Shown: positions 30,154-42,922, counted from the stretch's first letter. The stretch: DNA of 64,000 nucleotides from Trifolium pratense (GCF_020283565.1 NC_060063.1:46584856-46648855); one strand, 5' to 3'. Translations and numbers: made by a program. The notes: generated by a model from the sequence alone, not told the origin.

Positions 30154-30496
30154 GGCTTAACTATACATTTGGTCCTTTACGTTTATTTTAGGTTTCAATT
30201 TGGTCCCTTACGTTTAAAAAGTATCAATTTGGTCCCTTACGTTTATTTTAGGTTTCAAGTTAGTCCTTTCCGTCAATTTTGTCACATGTGGCAGTCAATT
30301 TGCATATGTGGACTGACACGTGGCACTTGGACACGCTGACACGTGTACTGTTCAAACGGTGTTAATGACAAAACTAACAGAAAGGACTAACTTGAAACCT
30401 AAAATAAACGTAAGGGACCAAATTGATACTTTTTAAACGTAAGGGACCAAATTGAAACCTAAAATAAACGTAAGGGACGAAATGTGTAGTTAAGCC
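30154..30496. mobile_element. MULE-type MITE inserted in copia pol
   Basis: Terminal inverted repeats GGCTTAACTA(T)ACATTTGGTCC and GGGACGAAATGTGTAGTTAAGCC are present. The inner arms pair over most of the length (TTTAGGTTTCAATTTGGTCC and its complement). A perfect 9-bp duplication AACTTGAAA lies at 30145-30153 and 30497-30505. The insertion falls in codons between the protease site and the pre-integrase region, so it postdates the copia element. Confidence 0.93.
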
Positions 30497-33400
30497 AACT
30501 TGAAATTACCTAATGGAACCATAGTTACTACCTGCTATTCTGGCACAATTGTATTTGATCAAAACCTATATCTCACTGATGCATTATACTTTCCTAATTT
30601 TTCTTTCAATTTAATTTCTGTACCCAAACTTACTGCACATTTACAATGTAGTTTAGTCTTTGATGCTAATAAATGTATGATACAGGATCATTGCACAAAG
30701 AGGATGATTGGTGTAGCTGAATTGAATCATGGACTATACATTCTCAAATCACCAGCTGTTAGTTTAGGGTCAATACCAAATAAAAATTGTATCAATTCCA
30801 TTTCTAGTTTTAGCTTACATCAGTCTAGTGTTAATGCACATAAGCCAGTTGATTGTACTATATGGCATAGAAGATTTGGCCATGCATCTGATGTAAAACT
30901 TCTTGAAATCAATAAAATTTTTCCTTCTGTTCAATTTGTTCCTTCTTCAAATCCTTTGTGATACTTGTTTTTATGCTAAACAAAAAAGATTATCTTTTAA
31001 TCTCAGCTCTCATGTGTCTAAGCATAATTTTGATCTCATCCATATTGATATCTGGGGACCACTAGCTATTCCTTCAATGACAGGACATAAATATTTTTTA
31101 ACCATTGTGGATGATAGATCAAGATTTACTTGGTTATATTTCATGAAAGCAAAATCAGAAGCTTCTTTGCATATTCAAAACTTTTATTCTTTAGTTAAAA
31201 CTCAATTCAATTGCAATATTAAGTCCATTAGATCTGACAATGGACCTGAATTTTTACTCAAAGATTTTTATGCTACTAATGGTATTATACACCAATGTTC
31301 ATGTGTTGCCACACCTCAGCAAAATGGCATTGTGGAGAGAAAGCACCAGCATGTCTTAGGTATAGCTAGAGCTCTCTTATTCCAAGCCAATCTACCTAAA
31401 ATATTTTGGACTTATGCTGTTGGTCATGCAATACATATCATCAATAGATTACCATCTCCATTTTTAAAACAAAAAACTCCTTTTCAAATGCTTTATAATA
31501 CTTTACCTAACATTGAAGATCTCAAAGTTTTTGGTTCTCTTGTTTTTGCTGCAACTATTTCTTCTCACAGACAAAAACTTGATTCTAGGTCAAGAAAATG
31601 TATTTCACTTGGTTTTAAACCTGGAGTCAAGGGTCACATTCTATTTGATCTTAAGAATAAAGAAATTTTCATCTCTAGAGATGTGTCATTTTTTGAAAAT
31701 ATCTTTCCTTACTCTGCTAAGTCATATACTTCAGATATATCACCATCTTCTTCTACACATGTTTACAATCAACATGCTTATGATGACTTAAATTTTACAT
31801 TTCCCTCCACACACACATCTCATCCACCCTGTACACCATCTCATTTACCTATTCAAAATTCATCTCCACTTTCACACACTTCACCTGCTGACACTAATAC
31901 TCCTCTTGCAACTCATGTTTCTGACAACTACATTGAGTCTGCATCTCCCTCACCAAACAATTCTAATACCAATTCACCTAACTCACCTTCTCTATCTCCC
32001 ATCATTCCACCTCCCATTACTCTTAGAAGATCAACTAGACCTTCCAATCCTCCTGGTTACTTACAAGACTTTCATTGCAACCTCATCTCCACCTCCAATA
32101 ATGATTCAATTCAATCTACTTCCACATCATCTTCTGAATGTAAGTACCCTTTATCATCTTTTATTTCTTATCAAAACTTATCTACATCACACAAACACTT
32201 TGCTTTTAATATCTCCACCCTCACTGAACCATCCTCATATGAGGAGGCAATGCATGATGAGCAATGGAAGAATGTTGTCAATGTTGAGTTGGCTGCTTTG
32301 TTGAAAAACAATACCTGGTCTATGACAACACTACCTCCTAACAAGAAAGCAGTAGGGTGTAAATGGGTATTCAAACTCAAGCTACATGCTGATGGATCTG
32401 TTGAAAGACATAAGGCAAGATTAGTAGCAAAAGGTTTCACACAAACTGAAGGTATTGATTATATGGACACGTTCAGCCCTGTAGTTAAAATGACTACAGT
32501 CAGAACCTTTATGGCCATAGCAGCTGCTCAAAATTGGCCTCTTTTCCAGCTTGATGTGAACACTGCATTCCTTCATGGTGACTTAAATGAAGAGGTTTAC
32601 ATGCAACCACCACCTGGGCTGGTTCTTGATAAACCTGACTTAGTGTGCAAGTTACAAAGGTCACTTTATGGATTAAAACAGGCCAGCAGGCAATGGAATG
32701 CAAAATTAACTGAAACACTCATTGCCTCAGGATACAAGCAATCTAAGGCTGATTATTCACTCTTCACCAAACAGTCAACAACTGGATTCACTGCTATTCT
32801 TGTTTATGTTGATGATTTGGTGCTGGGGGGCACTGACATTAATGAAATTAATCAGCTCAAAACATTACTTGATGCTAAATTCAGCATAAAAGATTTAGGA
32901 TCTTTGAAATATTTTCTGGGTTTTGAAGTGGCTAGATCACATAATGGCATTTCACTATGTCAAAGGAAGTATACCTTAGATTTATTGCAAGATACTGGCC
33001 TTCTTGCAACAAAACCATGCCCTACTCCTATGCAGCCACAGTTACAGCTACATAAATCTTCTGGTACACCTATTTCTGATCCAACAACATATAGAAGGCT
33101 AATTGGAAGATTGTTGTACCTAACTCATTCTAGACCAGAAATTTCTTATGCTGTAAGCAAGCTCAGCCAGTTCTTAGATTCACCAACTGATGCACACATG
33201 CTAGCTGGTCTTCACATCTTGAAGTTTCTCAAAAATAATCCTGGACAAGGCTTATTCTTTAGCTCATCATCATCACTCACATTGAAAGGCTTCTCTGACT
33301 CTGATTGGGGAGCTTGTCCAGATACCAGAAGATCTACCACAGGTTTTTGCTTTTTTCTTGGATCATCTTTGATTAGCTGGAAGAGTAAGAAGCAAACAGT

Positions 33401-33765
33401 TGTCTCAAGATCTTCATCTGAAGCTGAATATCGTGCTTTGGCTCAAGCTACTTGTGAAGGACAATGGTTATTGTATCTGCTTCAAGATTTTCAAATTCAG
33501 CATGATTCACCCATCATAATGTACTGTGACAACAAATCAGCAATGCACATTGCTTCCAATCCTGTATTTCATGAAAGAACCAAACATATAGAGATTGACT
33601 GTCATGTTGTGAGAGACAAAGTTCAAGCCAACATACTGCATCTGCTACCAGTATCCTCCAAAAGCAAATTGCAGACATATTCACTAAATCTCTACATCCA
33701 GGTCCTTTCCAGACATTATAGTCCAAGCTTGGAATGTTTGACATATATTCCAGCTTGAGGGGGGA
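30497..33765 (+). pseudogene. copia pol (integrase, reverse transcriptase, RNase H), broken
   Basis: After the MITE the frame resumes at LPNGTIVTTCYSG and includes the GAG-pre-integrase motif WHRRFGHAS. A frame change near 30953 leads to the long frame ending at 33758. Integrase: HIDIWGPL, FLTIVDDRSRFTW, IRSDNGPEF. RT: LVAKGFTQTEGIDYMDTFSP, QLDVNTAFLHGDL, LYGLKQASRQW, VYVDDLVLGG. RNase H: GFSDSDWGACPDTRRSTTG, WKSKKQTVVSRSSSEAEYRA. A last frame change near 33660 scrambles the C-terminus before the 3' LTR. Confidence 0.92.
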
Positions 33766-34079
33766 TGTTAATGACAAAAGCAAATAAATAAATTCCATCT
33801 CACTTGCCTTATAAGCTAACTGCTTTTGGAGTTGGTTTTGGCAGTTACAAACTGTTGGAGTTTGTTGTAAATAGTTTGTTAGTTAGTTAGATTGTTAGTT
33901 TGATCCCTTCAATATATAAGATAGAACATAGTGCTTGTATTCAATCAAGTTTTTCATGAATAAGAATTTCTATCTTTTGCTCATTTCTTTCTCTGCATAT
34001 TCTTCTAGTTTCTCTGCAACTACTTCATCTTGTAGCTTGCATTCATGGCATACACCAAGCACAAAGTCTATTCTTCACA
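33766..34079 (+). repeat. 3' LTR of the copia element
   Basis: 314 bp, differing from the 5' LTR at four transition sites. Confidence 0.95.
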
Positions 34080-34084
34080 ATACT

Positions 34085-34988
34085 GATGTGAACAAATAAT
34101 AGCAAAAGGGAAACCAATTATGAATATACAAACAATTAATAGACAAACATGATATGAAAAAAAAAATCAACAGCTTAAATCCATATTATACTTTTCAAAG
34201 AGTAATATCAACAACAATGAGATGATGAATGGAGAAGAGATGAAATTAAAATAAATACAAAACAAACATAACTTGAGTTTTTCCAAGACAACTTGAAAAT
34301 GCACGAAAAAGAAATAAAATGGAACAAGCTACCTATGAATTCAAACAAAAAGTTAAATAGCTTAATTGTTCTTCAAAAGAAATAGTCTCATTTATGACAT
34401 AATATTAAATAAATTTAATTTCTCAAAGTATCATAAGAGAAATAATAATCTATAAAAAAATTAACTAAACATCAAGTGATTCATTTGATTCATCTTAACC
34501 TTCTTCACAACTCATTGTCCATTCCAAAACTGTTGAAGTGACCTTACATCTATCAAGTCATAAAATAATGAAATTGAAAAAAAAAATTACTCTCATTTAA
34601 AGTTAGACAATTTATAAGACATTTAGAGATAATGTACTCAGTAACCTGTAGCAGTTACCTCCTTTTTTGCACTAGTACTGATTGTTCACTCCTTACACTT
34701 AGCTAAAACGCTCCAAAAGTTCTGTATTATGCAGGAAAAAAAATTATGCAATAAAAAACAGTCTTCAATGAAAAAACTTTTTTTTTTACAAACAAAGCAT
34801 CCAAGTTGAAATCAACAAATACATCGAAAATCACAGATTTATCAAAAAGAAGAAATAACTCAAAATTACAAATTAACCACTAAATAGAATACATATCCGA
34901 TCCAAGACTTGAGAAGTTTTCTCAATGCAATGTTGGAATTATGGTGTGAGTAATCCAACACTAAATCCACGAATTTATAGATGTTAAT

Positions 34989-35083
<95 letters not shown>

Positions 35084-36173
35084 ATTTAAAATTAAAAAAA
35101 AAAAGTGGAAAATTCAAATTCTAAAAACTTACATTGGTTGGGATGCAAAAAGAATATATCTCAGCTATCAAATATTTTCTGCAAATGCAAAACTTCGAAG
35201 GAGTCAACAATGGTTGGATAATGAAGACTATATCCAAACTTGAATCTCCAATAGTAGGGACAACATCAATCTAATTGAAGCATAAACAAATTAAGAAAAC
35301 AATTTGTATGTCAAATAAATTAGAATCCTTTTAGACATTGAAATTAGTAACAAATAAAGAAAAATGTCAAAAAGATAAAGCAACATACATCCCAAAAGCA
35401 AAGAAACCGGTGAGCAAAAGGGGCAAGATATTCATGAACGACAGCAAGATAAATGGGGAGGACCGGTGCCACACATACAATCATATGGTATAATAGGTAT
35501 ACTTACTTCATCAAGATGAAATTCAACATAATAAGTTTGATACTTGATCCGACAATAATTAACGTACTTCTCCAAATCAGTTATTGGATTTGGATCCAAT
35601 GGTGCTATGTGTTTAATAACAACAACAAAGAAATCACCGATAAATATAAATCAGGGCAAAAATGATTAGTTAGAACATATAAAAGAGAGATAAAAGCAAT
35701 AAAAACATTTTAAACAACGTAGCGCAAATTGAGTTTCTCTATTTTGATGATCCATATTGACAATGAAAACAGAAAACACGTGAAACTTCATCTATATATT
35801 GATGCGTTTTTAATTAATATTTTTATTTAATAAAAAAATGAATATGTATAAAACGGGAAAAAATCGGGTTTTGTATAAAAAAGGTTAAAAAACGCAGTAA
35901 CATATTTGATTTTGTAGATGGAAAAAAAAAGTGATTTTTGTTTTTAGAAAGAAAAATAAAACGTATTAAGTTTAAAAAAGTGTGCATTTAAATGATGTTG
36001 ATTACTTGTTGGTTACAAAATTATTTCAACATAATTGATATGACTTAGTGGTAAGTCAATAAAGAAATATACCTAAAAGGTCATGAGTTTGAATCCTTGT
36101 GAGTATTTTTTTAACATTTTAATATGAATTATTAGGGTTAAATTAGGTTTAGTTGGATGCATTACAACTTTTA
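34085..36173. other. Repeat-rich AT sequence, no gene recognised
   Basis: Contains an (AT)n tract at 34997-35081 and a SINE-like stretch at 36040-36110 with ACTTAGTGGTAAGTC (box A-like) and TGAGTTTGAATCCTTG (box B-like). No protein-coding signal. Confidence 0.5.
34997..35081. repeat. (AT)n microsatellite
   Basis: About 85 bases of alternating TA. Confidence 0.95.
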
Positions 36174-36745
36174 CTAGTCCCACACCCGTGCGATGCGGGT
36201 GTTATGCGGTATTTTATATTATAATGTTGAAAAATCATTCGTATAAATTGAAACAATAAGTATTATGAAAATTATAATAACAACATCAACAACAAAAAAA
36301 AATAATAATAATAAAAAAAGTGATGTAAATATAAAATAGATATTAAAGATGTGTTTATACATTTCGAAAAGATTACAATGGATCCTATTGCATCTACCAA
36401 AATAAGTTGGTAATCCATAAATTGTCATGTTACTATGAAAACGGTTTGTGGTCATACTCATACATTGTGCATTTGATTCTTAATTGGACGCTATAATTCA
36501 ATATATAGTATAAAAGATTAATTAGTGCGTATAATTTAGTAAAAACTATTATTATTAGTTGAGTGAGTGTATAATGAAAAATCATAGGTATATAAATGTA
36601 GGCACATGAAAAAGTGTATAGAGATGACAATGATGTAAGTAGAAGTGATGTGGCATTATTGAGTGGTTTAATTGGATATAAGTGGCTAACGTGAATTAGA
36701 GTTAGATTAATGGTTGCACAACTATCTAGGAATTATATATATAGA
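36174..36745 (-). mobile_element. Small non-autonomous Helitron
   Basis: Read on the minus strand the element starts TCTATATATATAATTCCTAG and ends with the hairpin CACCCG-CATCGCA-CGGGTG, then TGGGA and CTAG. It sits between host A (36746) and T (36173), as Helitrons do, with no target duplication. Length 572 bp; no Rep/Hel coding. A second 5' end of the same family starts at 37475. Confidence 0.8.
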
Positions 36746-37292
36746 TGTTTATACATTTAAAAAACTTATTTATACATCACATTTGAAGTTACTTTTGTAT
36801 CTTCTTCATTAACATTGATTAGCAATATCTTTAACTCATTCTTCAAAATAACTATGGAAATGACAACATATAATTAACAATGGAAAACAATCGATGTTCA
36901 AACATAAGTTTTTATTTATATTATAAATCTTATTAGAGGATTCTGAGTTGGATAAACTACTTCATTATCTCTTACCAAAAAACTACTGTATTATCGAATT
37001 TGACATTTATATTAATTTGAAACTTATTGGAGCAAAGATAAACCAACTTAACTCATACTCAAATATCGAATATGATAAAAATCATACAGGGCATAACAAC
37101 CATTAATAAATTTTATTTTATCTATTTTTTGTTACTAACATTATAAAGTTGTCCTGACAATCGACCAACTACTTATATTTACAAAGATTGGACAAAAGAT
37201 TATTAGCAAAAACATTAACTTTTTTGAAAAAAAATAAAATAAAATACACAAAATAATAAAATGAACAAAAAAATTTAAAATGAATAATAACC

Positions 37293-37301
37293 CAAAATAA
37301 C

Positions 37302-37333
<32 letters not shown>

Positions 37334-37350
37334 CAATAATAATAATAATT
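37293..37350. repeat. (AAT)n microsatellite
   Basis: AATAATAAT units, interrupted by a few AAC units. A second run lies at about 37545-37562. Confidence 0.9.
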
Positions 37351-37475
37351 ACAATTAGTACCCCACATTAAATGGATGTAAGTGGATGATGTGGCTAAAT
37401 GAAATGTTTTCATTGGTTTGTGGATTAGGGTTTAGATAGGCAATTCCACAACTATCTAGGATTTATATATATAGA
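37310..37475 (-). mobile_element. Second Helitron 5' end, extent unknown
   Basis: The minus strand from 37475 reads TCTATATATATAAATCCTAG ATAGTTGTGGAATTGCC, nearly the same 5' terminus as the neighbour at 36745, and again follows a host A (37476). No separate 3' hairpin was found before 36746. It may be truncated or may share the 3' end at 36174. Confidence 0.55.
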
Positions 37476-37706
37476 TATATATAAAGATAATAATAATAAT
37501 ATTATTATTTCTAATAATAATAATAATATTTTTTTGACAAAATAATAATAATAATAATAATAGATTTAAATAATAAAAATGAAATTACGTCAATGTGTCA
37601 ACCACATAAGCATGGTCAATAGTTTAACATTTAGACCGCAACATTTTTTTTAAGCAAAATGAATTTATTGCATTTCATTCAATATAATAAAAGAGATATT
37701 ACTAGG

Positions 37707-38136
37707 TTTTTATTTTTTTTTTATAAGCAAAAAATGAATTATAAGGAGTACAAGGGGTACTCAAATCCTTACAATTCAAAATAAGTAACCCTTAACAACA
37801 TTGTAAACAATCTAAGGGATTACTACACCAATTGGAATAAACAAAAGAAATATTACAACCGGCTCTCCCTATAAACCAAAGCCAAGATATAAACTTAATT
37901 TGCTCTACTAAAGTTGACACATTTGCAATCTCGCCTCTGAATAAAATGTTGTTCCTAAGACGCCAAATGCCCCAAGTAGTTGCCAACCAAATTAAGTGTC
38001 TAACTCTCATGTCTTTCTTTGGTTTTATCAAGGTCCCAAAGTACAAAAAATGTCTTGATAACATGTTGTAAGAAGTAAATCCAAGTCCCAACCATTTATA
38101 GATACATGCCACATCTGTTGTACAAAGCTGCAACAA
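37707..38136 (-). pseudogene. LINE 3' fragment (tail of reverse transcriptase ORF)
   Basis: The open frame 37792-38136 contains WLATTWGIWRLRNNILFRGE and ends WCSNPLDCLQCC. This is the pattern of the C-terminal end of plant L1-type reverse transcriptases (zinc-binding region). It is followed by a short 3' UTR and an A-rich tail (poly-T on the plus strand at 37707-37722), so it is a 5'-truncated LINE copy. Confidence 0.75.
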
Positions 38137-38156
38137 ATAAAAAACTAGATTAGCCT

Positions 38157-38207
38157 AATAAATATAACTAAATGGTAGGTTTGTGAAATCTTATATGAAG
38201 AAGCTAG
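38157..38207 (+). repeat. Direct repeat flanking the foldback element, copy 1
   Basis: AATATAACTAAATGGTAGGT TTGTGAAA.CTTATATGAAGAAG recurs at 38706-38755, and the neighbouring AATGCTCTCCAAACAA recurs at 39195. The unit was duplicated locally. Confidence 0.7.
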
Positions 38208-38269
38208 ATAGTCCTTATCCTAATCCTAACAAATGACATAATAAATGCTCTCCAAACAAGGTAAATTCT

Positions 38270-38645
38270 AATATGGACAACTTCATCAAGTGGTTCATAG
38301 TGGACTAGTTATGAATAACATTATAACGAATACGAATTTTACAAAATTCACCGTTGGATTGAAAGTTTATATCATATAGATCATCCATAGAAAAATTTAG
38401 AAAAATTGAAAATCATTTGATATGTTATTGAGACACATCAAGATTAACGGTTTATTAAATAACGTAAATCTTGATGGGTCTCAATAACATATCAAATGAT
38501 TTTCAAAAAATTTTAAAAAGTTTATGGATGATCTATATGATATAATCTTTCAATCCAACAGTGAATTTCGTAAAATTCATATTTGGTAGATCACTTGTCC
38601 ACGGTGAATCACTTGTGAAGGTGGTCCACCGTAACATTAACCCTC
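38270..38645. mobile_element. Long foldback (hairpin) element
   Basis: Arms of about 170 bases pair across a short loop near 38450-38465. For example, CAAAATTCACCGTTGGATTG and ATATCATATAGATCATCCAT on the left match CAATCCAACAGTGAATTTCG and ATGGATGATCTATATGATAT on the right. It continues outward to TGGACAACTTCATCAAGTGG, complementary to CCACTTG-type sequence at 38590-38610. No coding capacity. A transcript would form a long near-perfect hairpin. Confidence 0.8.
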
Positions 38646-38765
38646 CAAACATCCAAACCTAATCTTTGTGAGCATTTATTAGGCTAATCCTAATCCTAAC
38701 CCTAAGAAATATAACTAAATGGTAGGTTTGTGAAAGCTTATATGAAGAAGTTTGATGGCAGATCA

Positions 38766-39113
38766 CTCATCGCAGAAGCAGAAGCAGAAGCACATGGGAT
38801 CCTAGATGTGTTGAATTGGTTGTGTGACTCCAATATAATAACAACTCCAATAATAATTGTGTCCGATTGTTTGCATGTACAGGCAAAAGAATAATACTGA
38901 ATTTGGACTTATTATTGATAAGTGTCGTAGTTTATTAGTCTTGAATTAAAATTTTAGTATCAGTTTTGTTAGACGATAAGCTAATCGAGTTGCTTATGAT
39001 TTAGCTCAGACATCTCGCTTTTATGCTAGTCCCAAAGTTTATAATCATTGTTCATCTTGTATTGAACCTATTATTATGAATTTAATGCAATAAATTTGTT
39101 TTTGTAAAAAAAA
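38766..39113 (+). pseudogene. LINE RNase H-like fragment with poly(A) tail
   Basis: Conceptual translation gives EAEALGILDVLNWLCDSN, then IIIVSDCLHVQAKE, and in a later segment RVAYDLAQTSRFYAS and CIEPIIMNLMQ. This matches the RNase H (RVT_3) domain at the end of plant non-LTR elements. Stop codons interrupt it, and an A11 run ends it at 39113. Confidence 0.7.
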
Positions 39114-39752
39114 AAATGATGAAGATTGGAATTAGACTGAAGTAAAAGTAAATCGCTCTAGACAACATTTAGCAATAAAAAAAATCTTTAGCCTAATAAA
39201 TGCTCTCCAAACAAAGCTAGATAGTCTCCTATCAGTAGGCTCACCAATGACATAATCATTTAGACATTGTTAAACTACTAATTTCTAACTATAAAAAAAA
39301 AAAATAACTCAGCTAGTATTAGAAAAATAAATTGAAATTATAATAGCTAGGAACCAATTTGATTAGTATTCATCATCATCATCATCATTTATATTTAATA
39401 ATAGCGTACCTTATTATGAAAAAAAAAAATTGTAGTTAAGAATTTTAATAGCTTTTTTTGGAACAAAGACTATTAATAGTTTTGTCATGCAAATGGAAAA
39501 TGCCTCATTCTTTTATAGACCAATTCCTCTACAATTTAGAAAAATGAATAAAAACAGAGAATATAATAAATTCCGTAACTTGTACGAATGAATCATATAT
39601 GTTACACTTTCAATTTTGTCTTTTTTAATAAAGAAAAAATGTTATGCTTGGATTTGGTCAATTAATCTCAAACTGTGTGAATAGTACGCATCACCAAGAA
39701 CCAAATAGCTAAGGAAACTTTTCAATTGTTCAATTTTTTAAATTAAGTAATT
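39114..39752. other. AT-rich spacer, no gene recognised
   Basis: Contains a duplicated AATGCTCTCCAAACAA segment near 39195 and an (ATC)n run at 39370-39387. No coding signal. Confidence 0.5.
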
Positions 39753-39927
39753 GGAAAATGCTAACTAGTGCCCTCGGGGCACTAGTTAAGGATACTAATT
39801 ATAGTAAAATTATATTAAAACTTGTGTAGTCAATGTTTGTAAAGTATAAAAAGTGTCATTTCCAATGCAAAAATTACTTTTTTTGTATCCTTAACTAGTG
39901 CCCCGAGGGCACTAGTTAGCATGACCC
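39753..39927. mobile_element. ~180-bp MULE MITE family, copy A
   Basis: Starts GGAAAATGCTAACTAGTGCC, ends GGCACTAGTTAGCATGACCC. A perfect 9-bp duplication TAAGTAATT lies at 39744-39752 and 39928-39936. Each end contains a second palindrome (CTAGTGCCC...GGGCACTAG). No coding capacity. Confidence 0.92.
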
Positions 39928-39936
39928 TAAGTAATT

Positions 39937-41974
39937 TACATGTAAACTATGGTTTAAGAGAAACTTATTCATTTTGATTTTCTGAACCTGACTAAATTAT
40001 ATCCACCATATACACTTGAGAATGAGAACACCATGATGTCAAAAATGAAGTTGAATAAAAAGTCCATTCTGGCAACTAATGTTGCCCCACTCTTCATATT
40101 ACCAACATGTAATATGAACACTTATTTTGCGGATTTCTAGATCCCCAACCGTCTGATTCATATTTTAAGCGCAATTAATTAACGAATTATGTCGGTGTAA
40201 AATTTTACATAAACGTCCAATAGAAAAGTATTCCTCCGTTATCACCAAAAAAAAAAAAAAAGAAGAAAAGTATTCCTCCACATCATATTATTAGTATAGT
40301 GGGATGATTTAGCAAAATAAATTGTTGATATTGAATAACGGTGTAAATAACTTTACATAGTTCATTCCATTTTTTCATTCAATTATTTCTTTTTTTAAAA
40401 TTTGAAACTACAGTAATTAAAACAAATAAAGGGCCAAATTTTTTTATTTTTGTCTTAGATGAAGTGGTAAATCCACTGAAAATAAACTCACATAATTGTG
40501 AGATTCTGAGTTCGAACCCGAGTCACGACATCCGGCCTAACAATTTCGATATTTTTTGCTAATTGAACTAGGACTATGGCGAAATTCTATTGCACGATAA
40601 TGTGACAGAAGAGAATCTCTGTCCATGTCATTGGTTACACAGCATTGATAATGCAAGGTGGTGGCCTTCGAATTCATTTTTTATGTGTACGATGTCATTT
40701 TTCTAAGTTTCCATTACACAAACTATGTTTGGTGCATTGCAAATGTCAAATTTTTGGGTTGTTGAAATTTATCTTGTGAGGTTCAGGTTTTATCAAAACA
40801 ATATTGTAAAAAAAAAAAAAATCAAAACAAATGGAAAAGATTTTTTTAAAAATCAAATAAAGTGATATTGGACACCATTTTAAATTATTGTTAAAAGAAA
40901 TCATATAAGTGGGATTGGACACCATATTTTCAATCAAAATTTTTAAGGCATTAAATGAGTTCTGTCACTTATATGTTGTTTAACTTTTACTTTTCTATCT
41001 AATATAAAACTTTAACTCATAATTGGTGTATCAATATCTCTCCTTTGAGACTCTCCATGTACATAATCTACTACGGGAAATTCTCCGGCTTTCTTAAATT
41101 AATATACTTTTGTCTTCAATTTTGAATTATTCACAACTTTAATCCGCATTTTAAATTTTAAAAATTTAGTCTCGTAGGTTTTAAATAAAAATGTAGGTTC
41201 AATTCCACACTTTTTCGCCCTGCTACACCTAGGCACCCATTACTATACTGCTTGACATGTTAGCACACCTGGCCTCCAAGATGGCCACGCCCAGGCGCTG
41301 CCTCTGTGTTTTTAACATATATTTAAGCCAAAAAGTCATATTTTGTAAGGGTTCTTAGATTTTTCCAATGAAATTGAGATAAACACGTGCTAGCTAGGGC
41401 TTGAAAAGTTGTTGTTCAACACTAATCATCGAAGTTGAAGCTTCTAATCACTGATCTTTATATGTAATTCTTTCACTTTCCTTGATTCTCTATAACTTCT
41501 CATGAGTAGCTAATTTATCTACTGTTATGGATGAGTTGAATTTGGATGAAATTCTATATTATGATTCGATATTATTGATATGAATGAATTATTGGTATGT
41601 TGTTTATGTAATCATTGTTTAAGTAAATCTTGGATCTGAGATGTCCTGAGTTCGAGCCCCGCTAATGCTCTCAGAGAAAGATAAATGTAAACTTTTGTAA
41701 GTGCTCTAAGAGCCTCAAGGTCTTCCTAGGCTGAGATACCATCTCATGCCCTAAAAAATTTCCATAATTTTTTTTTTAAAACTTCTATGCTTCCCTCTCC
41801 ATACTAGATCTCACTTTATAGTCTATATATATACTAGTGGCCAGACCGGACATTCCGTACCCGCCTGTGTGATATGCTTTTTCTATTTTAAGTTTTGTAA
41901 AAGATTATATTCTAGATTTTTTATATACATCTATATGTTATAAACTAATGTAAACAAGTAATGATATACATGAA
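39937..41974. other. Repeat-derived spacer, including a possible LTR remnant
   Basis: No gene. A SINE-like stretch at 40455-40560 has a box B-like GAGTTCGAACCCG, and another at 41620-41750 has GAGTTCGAGCCCC. The block 41180-41600, with GCCACGCCCAGGCGCTGCC and CATGAGTAGCTAATTTATC, resembles the body of a plant LTR. At 41834-41875 the minus strand ends in CACTAGT after a small hairpin, possibly another Helitron end. Confidence 0.45.
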
Positions 41975-42280
41975 GTGTATGTTTGGTTTCAATTCTGGAG
42001 CATCCAGAATTGATTCTGGACGTGTAGAATTGATTCTGACTTGTTTGGTTTCTCAAAAGTAGAATTGATTCTGCCTCCAGAATTGATTCTACTTGAAGCT
42101 AGAAATCGTAGCTTCTGATTCTAGAATTGATTTTTACACTCAAATTTTTTGTTCAACTCACTTTTTCATGAATATATCCAAACATAAACCACTTCAGCTT
42201 AAAATCAATTTTGGCCAGAATCAATTTTACAGAATCAATTCTGCCAAAATCAATTCTCTCCGCCGCAGAACCAAATACAC
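41975..42280 (+). mobile_element. CAGAATTGATTCTG-palindrome MITE, copy 2
   Basis: Begins GTGTATGTTTGG and ends CCAAATACAC, which are inverted terminal repeats. It shares most of its length with 752-1030 and contains repeated AGAATTGATTCT palindromes. Target duplication unclear. Confidence 0.8.
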
Positions 42281-42922
42281 GCGAAGAAGAGAGAGAATGA
42301 ATAGTATGTGTTATTCACTATTAGAATTATGGTTACAATACAATGATACATAGTATCTATATATAGGTAAATATAGTGGACGAATTACATGAGTCAATGA
42401 CGTATATGGCCTAATAATATTCACAACACTATAGTTTTTTTTTTAATCAAATAAGTTAAGAAGTATATAAGTTAAAAAGAGGGTAAAAAAATGTATTAAA
42501 AAAAAGATGAGGGCTCTATCATGTCCCTCATCGGTGTACCACTCAAATCTACCGTTAGATTTAATCAGTCTATATGATCTAATAATTCATGACCACACCG
42601 GATCTGGTTTCTTCCTCTTATTCTCTTTGGCGATGTAATTTTATCCTTCATACAGTACAACCCTTATTTCCTTCCTTTTCAATTAAACATTGCACAATAT
42701 TATTCTTCTTTTAGAGTAAATCAGAAGATTATTTTTTTAATTATAACAAAAAAATGAAGCAAATTTATATCAAACCATGAGAGATCATCTGGGAATGAAT
42801 GAAACTTACATTTTGCATAAACACAACCCATAAAAATTGATAACAAAAAATTAAAGACATTAACACAATAATGGATAGAACAACAATAATGGATGATATT
42901 ATTCTTTAGAAACATAAACTTG

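Larger units (their letters stand above)
28361..34079 (+). mobile_element. Ty1/copia LTR retrotransposon, recently inserted but coding-defective
   Basis: Two 314-bp LTRs (28361-28674, 33766-34079) differ at four positions, all transitions. The 5-bp duplication ATACT flanks the element (28356-28360, 34080-34084). TGGTATCAGGCCTC directly after the left LTR is the tRNA-Met-type primer-binding site, and a G-rich polypurine tract TTGAGGGGGGA precedes the right LTR. Domain order gag, protease, integrase, RT, RNase H is copia type. The frame is broken by a 1-nt loss near 29048, a TGA at 30019-30021, a MITE insertion at 30154-30496, and frame changes near 30953 and 33660. Confidence 0.95.

Noticed and set aside
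31513..32440. Several 90-130 residue frames on both strands within the copia element
   Set aside because: Shadows of the pol frame.
34866..35117. 83-residue Ile-Tyr-rich frame
   Set aside because: Produced entirely by an (AT)n tract.
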